NCBI GenBank assembly: GCA_002329365.1
Contig: DCUB01000001.1
Coordinates: forward strand, 718-13,446
DNA: 12,729 nucleotides
Direction of reading: 5' to 3'
From: Ruminococcaceae bacterium UBA1425
GTDB taxonomy: Bacteria > Bacillota > Clostridia > Oscillospirales > Acutalibacteraceae
Shown: piece after piece, positions 7,701 to 12,729 of the stretch
Layout of the letters: each line of letters begins with the position of its first letter
Position numbering within the stretch: position 1 is the first letter of the stretch
Notes under the pieces: model-generated
The model's input: only the letters and a program-made list of their open reading frames with translations
What the model was told of the DNA's origin: nothing
Databases searched by the model: none
Position numbers and translations under genes: made by a program

Positions 7701-9622
7701 GCCAGTACACAATTCCTGCCGCAGACATTATACTTTACGCTGTATGGAGCGCAAACTACTACGGAGTAAACCTCGCCGTCAGCACGGTTAACGGCTATCA
7801 GGCGGCAGGAACGCTGACAGCAAGCTCCGTAACCGACCCGGCATATGCTCCCGGAGGAGATATTGCCGACCAGCTCGGAAGCAACGGCATTTATCCGTGG
7901 AGCTCCTTCGACACTGCGCCGATTTCAAACGCCTGTCTTGCCGCGCAGCTGCCCGCGAACAGAAACCTTCCGCAGTCGCGCCAGAACGATGTCGACGCTC
8001 TTGCCCAGGCAATCAATGATGCGGTAGCAAACGTTTCACTTCTTCCGGCCGACAAAGACAAAGAAATCGCCTGCAATCACTATAGCGATTCGGTCCTGGT
8101 TGAAGACACGGGCGAATACTATCCGCCGTGCTCAATGAGCACTCTGCACAGCTTCAATTCCATAATTGCCATGTGCAACGAAATAATTAACACGGCGCCC
8201 GCAAGCAGCATTTATACGGCTGCATCCGTAGCAAGCCTGAACAATTACCTGTACGCAAGCGGTACGGGATTATACAACGCGGCTGTCAACGCAAACATCA
8301 AGCTACCGGCTCAGGTTCTGCTACTCGACTATTACACAGACTTTATAGCCGAGGCCTACCACTCAATGCTCATGCTCAAGTCTGCCGATTATTCGTCAAT
8401 CGAATACCTTAAGAACGAGTATCTTATGAGCTTGGACGGCATAGCATACGCAGACATTACATCCTATTACACATCAGAATCCTGTGCCGAAGTCATTAAT
8501 TATGTCGAATCAATCAACCCTGACCTCAAGATAGTATCACAGTATATAATTGACGACGAATACTATCCGACACTTTATGATCTGATCAACAATCTTGTAC
8601 CTCTTGAAGCAAACTATCTCGCGGTATTCAATACTATCATCGGTATTCCGTACGGTTCGACGGGGTACACGTATCCCGCGCCCGACGCAAATAGCGCCAA
8701 CTACGATTTGTGGAAGAACTGGGCTGACGCGAACAGCGGTGCGATATCGGCGGCTCTCGACACATCATACCTTGCTCCCAGATATACTCCCGCTTCTCTC
8801 CAGAACCTGTATAATGTGCTTGACGGAATCGACTGGGCGCTCTACAGATTCGCGCAGGATACGATTGACGGCGCTTCAAACGAAACGAGCTATGTCGCGC
8901 TTCTTTCAGCCGCGATTAACGGTCTTGCACAGAGAACATACACCGTAACCTTCATGATTAACGACGGAACCGAGGATACTTTCGATACCGAAACGGTCTA
9001 TTACGGCTACTCGGTTTCCAACCCCGGCACGCCTGAAAGAGAGGGCTATAACTTCATAGAGTGGCGCACCTCGGGAGGAACGCCGGTATCATTCCCGCTA
9101 TCTGTTTTGACTGACATGATTATCTACGCAGGATGGGAACAGTCTAACGTTGAAGAGCCCGTGCTCGTCGTTCCCGATAACGGAGAGGCGACGACTGTGA
9201 TAGATGAAGCCGGTATGTTCATTTACGGTCTGAAAGAAAACATTTCGGAGCAAGAGCTTCGCGAAACCTTCCTCGGCGTTGAGGGCAACGGATATATTCA
9301 AGTTACAAAAGTCACAGGTGTTGTCGGCACGGGTACGACAGTTACACTGTTCAGCAACAATACGGGGCTGCCTGTAGCCGTTTACAATGTTGTCATCTTC
9401 GGCGACCTTAACTCAGACGGCATGGTAAACCAGACCGATATGATAATGCTCAAGAGTATTATTTCAGGTACAACAACAGTCGAGCCCGGCACAGCGCTGT
9501 ACTATGCGATTGATTTCAACGGCGACGGACTTGTCACGCAGACTGACTATACACAGCTTAAGACGGTTATCGGCGGCTCATGCTACGTCGGTCAGAGAGA
9601 CGGTAAAATTATAGTCTACTGA
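1709..9622 (+). CDS. Giant secreted InlB-repeat protein with C-terminal dockerin
   Basis: A 2637-residue predicted secreted protein from the ATG at 1709 (GGGAGG 8 bases upstream, signal peptide directly after). Order of parts, approximate residues: signal peptide 1-29 (KKTKR, hydrophobic core, cleavage near ALA); unrecognised beta-rich region 30-380; FIVAR-like helical unit 382-446; InlB-like repeat 536-609; GLUG-like beta region 610-785, opening with GSSDDPFLVSS; a region I cannot assign 786-892; a Flg_new_2-like unit 893-967; tandem InlB repeats 968-2014 with one MucBP-like module inside; helical segment 2015-2408; a final InlB repeat 2409-2478; a linker domain; type I dockerin 2566-2630. 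No catalytic domain and no LPXTG or S-layer anchor is visible, so surface or complex attachment probably runs through dockerin-cohesin binding. A role in adhesion or as a structural stalk is inferred. The gene has its own promoter and terminator. The architecture is clear; the function is not. Confidence 0.9.
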   Translation: MKKTKRVISFLMTFVMLLTMVSSGLSALAAVNITNSPVTVTIVAPELIYLKPGATNFQYFIAGAANGVAPSKSLDSTGTITFQCSQTASSISVAASGADTITFSPSSATNSTTLTTTITAGTKANSGLITWTFTYVVNGVTYKSYAGTYVYKPYLGQVGAQYTYQYQTSVGNEPVCGAYAFIVGVHSVTGGPYNCYYTGTSGFAKSPLTEGWGSANVPTASVDAFQHIVADYYPSNSSNTGGVASYGRTRTDNKSVTAGSTGVYGTLTIDSSRYTPGSNLDLIPNFWAGWMIHHTKSSSDTHKLASFNTTTAGASLTFASDVNYTNGQNGQGFNNFRPTGTIPTSSTRYDMNAHFNFERSSSSSVHLNLLFGLQLNLVNKATLRTTINNAVTANYQQADYTVASWNAYASALTTAYTVLGDPTQDASTVSATVTALNNAVSGLVRNQYTYTVYHKLPAADGFQYTYNGATYTASGGYVTITETGSFNSNYNVTVSANTDFSGYNYVATSGAPSSVTYSYRRSNIEHTFYYNALTSTIYFVNDTIHSGFVTNYDASMTVTYGQPYGTFKTPSMEGWRFNGWYSGGVKVLGTTLCTMISSSLTLTSNWTCYFAGGHGSSDDPFLVSSLQHLDNIDDTTVVSDNAGKYFKQTASFDYTLAYPAVKTFAGNYNGQNYTINVLSSTTVADTTYANIFGNVSNASIYNLNVNLRGRMQTSNFATDNYAGFVGRLNNSSLSDIQITSSDAILNVGTAAGKGYTGIMAGYVTGTSSIVNSSVTINGGTLSNAGNTALQNAFLGAVATGAAFTKTNTWTLINTVPAGYTGALSNNVMRVRENGAASLSIIEATGIYTFTAVPNDGWTAQYRTASDGLVSSNATYSPETSLNGAEYYVCFVKGVTVAASSGGTVTGAGLYNVRQGEQITGITATPSTGYHFVNWSNTTNGTLSSTTSPETTFTMGTTSGIITGNFAVNTYTLVYNANAGTDQVTVPSPAVYSYGQSVTIAQAPSRPGYEFVMWNTASDGSGTTYAVQGTYTNLSITEGATVTLYAIWNRLKYNVIFITNEGTTVENFMNIDYGTVITFPTTTKTGYLFDMWYESPTFTGGNSYPAGGQKTIYASLTVYAKWNPISYTISFSAEGATNVPNSMTVYYSETPSIILPSNIPFKAGWTFISWNTNTGGSGTTYHPGDEITTNLRSTQGANVTLYAIWQAATFTVTWDLSGGSLNGSSTNFNTSVVFGSNYTVPTGTFVKPGHTFVGWFTAQTGGTQITNDTVVNITDNVTYYAHWNYANYTIKFNSNGGLLPPEADPDSMNDIVCTYGTEYVLPLNTFIKAGYNFMGWALTSGGDVAYINGGTVSNLTGTVDGVVTLYAVWSPITYSVSYLKNGGNGSMLPSSVKMGATINLKTNTFTRTGYRFYGWATSESKAAAMEVAYADGASFTLTVAAAVSLYAVWSRNTTVTWSLEGGTYNGSSTSPTTNVYYGDYFVLPTGDMQKSSSVFAGWFDRPQNQPGAIQITNATQLLTNDDTTVYAHWQYTDAKYNIRHFQQNIDGTYPAEPERTVEITATIGSTVIASPLPAGTTGYAGFSYANTTYQNSSMPEEVNGSSAQVVSDGSLEFNVYYSRNSYTVTFNGNDATGGSMVQQSFKYNEQKALTPNAFEKTGHKFIGWATTQAQATNGIVSYVDGFEYTMGTANVTLYAVWQLNEYTITFSAGDGKMLIEGQLVSQYLLKATVGENIESRIPPNPTRDGYSFVSWQKAGINYTIPTTMPNENITVTASWSANTYYITFAPNGGTGTMAQQGIVFGQSANLTSNAFTRTGYKFGYWSDGANIYANGAVYAMTSPGDVTLNANWTPNTYTVTFNANSGGGTAPSDVTATYDSPFTLPANTFTKTGHSFSGWALTPGGAVAYADVATVSDNLATGEAGNTQVTLYAVWDIGYYEITYVADGATTGTVPPPTIGYFNEPVVLADGTGLAIENETESRTFIGWTLIEGGTEPQIPPESQYTIPAADIILYAVWSANYYGVNLAVSTVNGYQAAGTLTASSVTDPAYAPGGDIADQLGSNGIYPWSSFDTAPISNACLAAQLPANRNLPQSRQNDVDALAQAINDAVANVSLLPADKDKEIACNHYSDSVLVEDTGEYYPPCSMSTLHSFNSIIAMCNEIINTAPASSIYTAASVASLNNYLYASGTGLYNAAVNANIKLPAQVLLLDYYTDFIAEAYHSMLMLKSADYSSIEYLKNEYLMSLDGIAYADITSYYTSESCAEVINYVESINPDLKIVSQYIIDDEYYPTLYDLINNLVPLEANYLAVFNTIIGIPYGSTGYTYPAPDANSANYDLWKNWADANSGAISAALDTSYLAPRYTPASLQNLYNVLDGIDWALYRFAQDTIDGASNETSYVALLSAAINGLAQRTYTVTFMINDGTEDTFDTETVYYGYSVSNPGTPEREGYNFIEWRTSGGTPVSFPLSVLTDMIIYAGWEQSNVEEPVLVVPDNGEATTVIDEAGMFIYGLKENISEQELRETFLGVEGNGYIQVTKVTGVVGTGTTVTLFSNNTGLPVAVYNVVIFGDLNSDGMVNQTDMIMLKSIISGTTTVEPGTALYYAIDFNGDGLVTQTDYTQLKTVIGGSCYVGQRDGKIIVY
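4610..7750 (+). repeat. Tandem InlB B-repeat (Flg_new) array, 12 units plus one MucBP-like module
   Basis: These are protein-level repeats of about 74-86 residues. Each opens like YTVTFN..GG, has a central GY.F.GW, and closes with (L)YA.W. The closing Trp codons begin at 4847, 5069, 5318, 5552, 5810, 6050, 6290, 6794, 7028, 7247, 7496 and 7745, which mark the unit ends. The non-canonical unit is at about 6297-6560. InlB B-repeats are small beta-grasp-like modules common in secreted and surface proteins of Firmicutes and Bacteroidota, and here they would form an extended stalk. The units are recognisably related in protein but not near-identical in DNA, so the array does not look like a recent expansion. 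Confidence 0.9.
6297..6560 (+). other. MucBP-like module inside the InlB array
   Basis: This segment departs from the InlB pattern. It begins AKYNIRHFQQNIDGTYP and ends SLEFNVYYSRN, which resembles the 'YxVxHYxxNxDGxY ... VYYxR' modules, often called MucBP-like, that accompany InlB repeats in surface proteins. MucBP-type domains are linked to mucin binding in some lactobacilli, but that role cannot be assumed here. The next canonical InlB unit follows directly. Confidence 0.55.
7751..8933 (+). other. Predicted helical segment with FIVAR-like units
   Basis: This roughly 394-residue segment (about residues 2015-2408) lacks the GY.F.GW and YA.W signatures and is rich in Ala, Leu, Asn and Tyr with helix-like spacing. 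Pieces such as NDVDALAQAINDAVANV near its start and YTPASLQNLYNVLDG near its end resemble FIVAR units, which are three-helix spacers in Gram-positive surface proteins. The middle part, rich in Tyr and acidic residues, is not recognised. A single InlB repeat follows, so the segment divides the stalk in two. Confidence 0.5.
9404..9601 (+). other. Type I dockerin domain
   Basis: Two EF-hand-like calcium loops are visible: DLNSDGMVNQTD (starting at residue 2566) and DFNGDGLVTQTD (starting at residue 2602). Both have the expected Asp/Asn at positions 1, 3, 5 and 12 and are followed by helices (MIMLKSIISG and YTQLKTVIGG). Dockerins bind cohesins on scaffoldins or cell-surface proteins. Loop positions 10-11, which help set cohesin specificity, are Gln-Thr in both halves, so the domain is symmetric and could in principle bind in two orientations. 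The preceding roughly 85 residues (VIDEAGMFIYGL ... YNVVIFG) look like the linker module that often precedes dockerins in Ruminococcaceae proteins. Confidence 0.92.
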
Positions 9623-9636
9623 GCAAAATGATTTTC

Positions 9637-9660
9637 GGGGCTGCCCTTTCGGGCAGCCCC
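9637..9660 (+). terminator. Rho-independent terminator of the giant protein gene
   Basis: A perfect 10-bp GC-rich stem (GGGGCTGCCC, 9637-9646, with GGGCAGCCCC, 9651-9660) closes on the 4-base loop TTTC and is followed by TTGTCTTTT. It lies 14 bases after the stop codon at 9622. The opposite strand lacks an adjacent T-run, so it should act on + strand transcription only. Confidence 0.93.
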
Positions 9661-9692
9661 TTGTCTTTTGACTGAAATTAAAGGAACAAATC

Positions 9693-10748
9693 ATGAGTGT
9701 AAACGAAAAAAACGAAAAAATAGCCGTAGGAATGAGCGGCGGGGTAGACAGCTCGGTTGCGGCAATGCTTTTAAAGCGTGAAGGCTATAATGTCACGGGC
9801 GTTACCCTGTTGCTGACTGATTCCGGCGACGATGGAGCCGACGACGCGAAAAAAGCGGCGCATGAAATCGGAATAGAACACAGGGTATATGACCTGCGAG
9901 AGACGTTTGCCGAAAAGATTACAGACTATTTTGTAAACGAATACATCTCGGGAGCCACGCCGAATCCCTGTGTAATATGCAACCGCGAGATAAAGTTCGG
10001 CGAAATGAGAAGAATAGCACATGAGCTGGGCGCCGAAAAAATAGCCACGGGACATTATGCGTCGGTGGAATATAAAAACGGCAGATACCTTTTGAAAAGA
10101 ACAGCGAGCAGTAAGGACCAGACATACTTTTTAAGCCGGCTGTCGCAGCAGCAGCTTGCGGCGGCGGTGTTTCCTCTTGCGGGAATCGAAAAAGACGAAA
10201 TAAGAAAACTTGCTCTCGAAGCCGGTCTTAAAACAGCCTCAAAGCCGGACAGCCAGGAGGTCTGCTTTATTCCCGAAAACGATTACGCCGCATTTATATG
10301 CCGATATAAAAACATCGAAGCAGTACCGGGCAGCTTTATTGACAAAAACTCGAATATAATAGGCAGGCACAAGGGGATAATCAACTATACAATAGGTCAG
10401 CGAAAGGGACTGGGCGCGTTCGGCAGACCTATGTTTGTCACGGCTATCGACGCAGCGAACAACACCGTAATGCTCGGCGAAGAAAGCGACCAGTACTCGC
10501 CGGGGCTTATTGCGGAGGATATGAACTGGATAGCTTATGAAAATCCGCCCGGCGAATTCAGAGCGGAGGTCAGAATAAGATTCAGGGCAAAGCCCGCGGC
10601 GGCTACTATACAATGCGCGGAAAACAGGATAAAAGTGATGTTCGACACTCCGCAGAAGTCAGTCGCGCCGGGACAGACCGTTGTGATGTACGACGGCGAC
10701 TATGTTTTAGGGGGCGGAAGAATCCTGTCGGCGGTCAAACAGCCGTAA
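9693..10748 (+). CDS. mnmA: tRNA-specific 2-thiouridylase MnmA
   Basis: A 351-residue cytoplasmic enzyme that adds sulfur to C2 of the wobble uridine (U34) in tRNA-Lys, -Glu and -Gln, using ATP and sulfur passed from a cysteine desulfurase. The N-terminal ATP pyrophosphatase loop SGGVDSS is at residues 15-21. The first catalytic Cys is C93 in TPNPCVICN, the second (persulfide) Cys is C191 in SQEVCFI, with GHYA at 120-123 and KDQTYFL at 141-147. The later half fits the C-terminal tRNA-binding and beta-barrel parts (NYTIGQRKGLG near 231-241). Length is normal for the family (about 350-370). The segment between the ATP loop and C93 is short (LLLTDSGDDGADDAKKA) and lacks the usual Cys-containing stretch. 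AAAGGAA (9680-9686) lies 6 bases before the ATG. Only 32 bases separate the terminator hairpin from this start, leaving no clear room for its own promoter. Confidence 0.96.
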   Translation: MSVNEKNEKIAVGMSGGVDSSVAAMLLKREGYNVTGVTLLLTDSGDDGADDAKKAAHEIGIEHRVYDLRETFAEKITDYFVNEYISGATPNPCVICNREIKFGEMRRIAHELGAEKIATGHYASVEYKNGRYLLKRTASSKDQTYFLSRLSQQQLAAAVFPLAGIEKDEIRKLALEAGLKTASKPDSQEVCFIPENDYAAFICRYKNIEAVPGSFIDKNSNIIGRHKGIINYTIGQRKGLGAFGRPMFVTAIDAANNTVMLGEESDQYSPGLIAEDMNWIAYENPPGEFRAEVRIRFRAKPAAATIQCAENRIKVMFDTPQKSVAPGQTVVMYDGDYVLGGGRILSAVKQP

Positions 10749-10792
10749 CAAATACCGCAAAACCTTTTTTTTCTTCCGAAAGGGCTGATAAA

Positions 10793-12691
10793 ATGTATAA
10801 AACAAGTGTTCCCATTATGAATCATCTTTGCACAGACGAAAACAGGGAGGTCTATCTGCGTGACGTGAAGGAGGGGAGGATTGACCGCGTTTTCCTCTGT
10901 CCGTCTGTATTTTACGATTCTGACGAGGAATATAATAAAACGCTCGCGTCCCTTTGCGACAATATAGCTTTCTTCAAGGCAAACGGCGTCGAGGCGGGCG
11001 TGTGGATTTCGACTTTCGGGCACGGCGGCAGGCTGACGCACGAAACAAAAAGCGCCGCCAGAAGCTATACGCCGATAAAGGGCCTTTACAGCGGCAAGGA
11101 CGCCATAGATTCATATTGCCCGCTCGACGAGGGCTTTGCTTCGTATATCCGCCGGTATGTCGCCGACTTAGCGGCGACGGGCACCGACCTCATAATGCTC
11201 GACGACGATTACCGCTTCGCGTCGAGGTCCTGCGGAATCGGCTGCGCCTGCAAGCTGCACATGAAAAAATACATAGAAAGGCTCGGGCGCGATATCACGC
11301 GCGAGGAGCTGGCACAAAAGGTGTTTTTCGGAGGGGAAAACGAATACAGAGATATCTGGCTGCGGCTGATGGGTGACACTCTGACGGAATACGCAAAGGA
11401 GCTTCGCGCCGCAGTCGACAAAGTGAACGCTAAAGTCCGCTTAGGAGTATGCTCGGTGTTTTCGATGTACGACCTCGACGGCACCGACGCGGTGGAGATT
11501 TCGCGCGCTTTCGCCGGCGGAACAAAGCCGTTTATGCGGCTGTTCGGCGCGCCTTACGCGCTTAACCCGAAGCTTCACAACATGATAGAAATGGAGCGAA
11601 TGGAGGCATCATGGTGCGGCGGCTCCGGCGTTGAGCTTTTTTCCGAGGGAGACGTCTATCCGCGCCCACGATACCGCGTCCCGTCCTGCTATCTTGAGTG
11701 CTTCGACACAGCCCTTGCCGCGTCCGGCGGCACTGACGGCATATTAAAATACATGTTCGACTATACGTCTTCGCCGTATTACGAGCGCGGATATCTTGAA
11801 AGGCATATAAGAAATCTGCCGCTAAAAGGTGAGATTCTCCGCATGTTCGGCGGCAAGGATGACTGCGGCGTGTGCGTATATGAAACTGCCCACCGTATCA
11901 AAAAGGCCCGTCTGCCCGAAACGGAATACGCGGGCGACGGCTTTCTGACGTGTTTAATGCAGCCGTTTGCCTCAAGGCTGCTTTCGACAAACTCAATTCC
12001 CACAAAGTACAGCGGCGGGGGAGCGGGCATAGCCTTTGGCGAAAACGCGCTATACCTTGATGAAAACGCGCTTTCAGGCGGATTGATACTCGACGCTCCT
12101 GCCGCCGCGCTGCTTTCGGAAAAGGGCGTCGATACGGGTTTTGTTGACATGTGTAAAACAGATTCGCCGCAAACCGAGCTGTTCGGAAACGAAAGGGTGT
12201 GTCTCGCCGGCGGCGGGCAGTATTTCAAGGTGACGGTCAAACCCGGTGCGGAGATACTGAGCGAATTTAACGGCGACACGGTCTTCCCCGCCTGTTACAG
12301 GTATGAAAACGCAAAAGGGCAACGTTTTGTCGTTTACGCGTTCGACGGGTACGACATTCCGCAGCTGTGCGCCGTCACGTCGTCATACGCGAGGCAAAAG
12401 CAGCTAATAGAAAGTGTTGAATGGCTTCAAAGGGGCAACTCGCTGCCCGCTGTTTGCACTGGCAACCCGTATTTGTATATGATTGTGAAGCGCGACGGGG
12501 ACAAAATGTCCGTCGGCATGTGGAACCTGTTTGAGGACACGGTATTCACGCCGGAAATCACGCTCGACAGGGAGTATTCTACGGTACGCTTCCTGAACTG
12601 CGAGGGCGGCTTAAAGGGAAGCGTTGTAAGGCTGACGACTGATATAGCGCCGTACGGCATGGCTTTTTTTGAGGTCGGGTGTTTGCCTTAA
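10793..12691 (+). CDS. Putative unclassified glycoside hydrolase-like protein
   Basis: A 632-residue predicted cytoplasmic protein with no signal peptide. The start at 10793 is chosen because GAAAGGG (10778-10784) lies 8 bases upstream; the longer open frame from 10613 would run over the mnmA end. The N-terminal half (residues about 25-345) looks like a TIM-barrel hydrolase: a strand with WISTFGHGGR (71-80), LIMLDDDYRF (133-142) followed by a Cys motif and His (C147, C151, C153, H156), and ELFSEGDVYPRPRY (281-294), where E281 or E285 could be catalytic. The later half includes GGLILDAPAAALLSEKG (429-445), like the 'LLDG.AA..L..G' of amidotransferase-like domains found in GH42-type beta-galactosidases and relatives, and ends in a beta-rich part. 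I cannot assign a GH family or substrate. It lies 44 bases after mnmA and may share its transcript; nothing in mnmA supports a shared function. Confidence 0.55.
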   Translation: MYKTSVPIMNHLCTDENREVYLRDVKEGRIDRVFLCPSVFYDSDEEYNKTLASLCDNIAFFKANGVEAGVWISTFGHGGRLTHETKSAARSYTPIKGLYSGKDAIDSYCPLDEGFASYIRRYVADLAATGTDLIMLDDDYRFASRSCGIGCACKLHMKKYIERLGRDITREELAQKVFFGGENEYRDIWLRLMGDTLTEYAKELRAAVDKVNAKVRLGVCSVFSMYDLDGTDAVEISRAFAGGTKPFMRLFGAPYALNPKLHNMIEMERMEASWCGGSGVELFSEGDVYPRPRYRVPSCYLECFDTALAASGGTDGILKYMFDYTSSPYYERGYLERHIRNLPLKGEILRMFGGKDDCGVCVYETAHRIKKARLPETEYAGDGFLTCLMQPFASRLLSTNSIPTKYSGGGAGIAFGENALYLDENALSGGLILDAPAAALLSEKGVDTGFVDMCKTDSPQTELFGNERVCLAGGGQYFKVTVKPGAEILSEFNGDTVFPACYRYENAKGQRFVVYAFDGYDIPQLCAVTSSYARQKQLIESVEWLQRGNSLPAVCTGNPYLYMIVKRDGDKMSVGMWNLFEDTVFTPEITLDREYSTVRFLNCEGGLKGSVVRLTTDIAPYGMAFFEVGCLP

Positions 12692-12693
12692 TT

Positions 12694-12717
12694 CATAAGC
12701 TTATGTAAACGATTTTT
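12694..12717 (+). promoter_or_regulatory. Palindrome and overlapping cre-like sequence, possible operator
   Basis: Just after the stop codon there is a 12-base perfect palindrome, CATAAGCTTATG (12694-12705). It overlaps TGTAAACGATTTTT (12704-12717), which fits the left and central part of the CcpA/LacI-type cre consensus (TGNAANCGNW) but not its right-hand CA. The window ends at 12729 with a purine-rich GAGAGAGGA that could be the ribosome site of the next gene. Control of a downstream sugar gene is possible but only inferred; the AT-rich setting makes chance matches easy. Confidence 0.25.
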
Positions 12718-12729
12718 TCTGAGAGAGGA

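Noticed and set aside
9623..9692. LPXTG sorting signal or S-layer domains for anchoring the giant protein
   Set aside because: The protein ends shortly after the dockerin without an LPXTG motif, hydrophobic tail or SLH repeats.
10613..10792. Start of the hydrolase-like gene at 10613, overlapping mnmA by 136 bases
   Set aside because: The added 60 residues are Arg-rich and look like a frame shadow of mnmA; the ATG at 10793 has a good ribosome site.
10749..10792. Terminator between mnmA and the hydrolase-like gene
   Set aside because: There is a T8 run (10765-10772) but no stable hairpin before it.

Overview
This looks like a chromosomal stretch from a Gram-positive anaerobe of the class Clostridia, most likely Oscillospiraceae/Ruminococcaceae or a close gut relative. 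The grounds are a secreted giant protein ending in a type I dockerin, the clostridial ACT + PFL (UPF0210) gene pair, purine-rich Shine-Dalgarno sites, and frequent ATA isoleucine codons in most genes. All genes lie on the + strand. I see no tRNA, rRNA, CRISPR array, insertion sequence, integrase or phage gene, and nothing that amounts to a clear new defence or mobile system.

Layout. 1-96 is the tail of an ACT-domain regulator (UPF0237). 115-1479 is the PFL-family protein usually found beside it. 1480-1708 is a promoter region: a TTGACA / TGA-TAAAAT promoter, a roughly 120-nt leader with a hairpin, and a strong GGGAGG site. 1709-9622 encodes a 2637-residue secreted protein: signal peptide, unrecognised N-terminal region, FIVAR-like helices, GLUG-like region, a long tandem array of InlB/Listeria-Bacteroides (Flg_new) repeats interrupted once by a MucBP-like module, a helical segment, one more InlB repeat and a C-terminal dockerin. 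9637-9660 is a perfect terminator hairpin. 9693-10748 is mnmA (tRNA 2-thiouridylase). 10793-12691 is a cytoplasmic protein resembling unclassified TIM-barrel glycoside hydrolases. The last 38 bases hold a palindrome, a cre-like sequence and a Shine-Dalgarno-like run, probably belonging to the next gene.

Functional links are loose. ACT and PFL form one unit. The giant protein is its own transcription unit between a promoter and a terminator, and would sit on the cell surface or in a cellulosome-like assembly through cohesin-dockerin binding. mnmA and the hydrolase-like gene are 44 bases apart and may be co-transcribed, though their functions are unrelated.

The points most worth a second look are an abrupt change of codon usage inside the PFL gene near base 520 (recombination or a chimeric assembly), the architecture of the giant dockerin protein, and the unclassified hydrolase-like protein.
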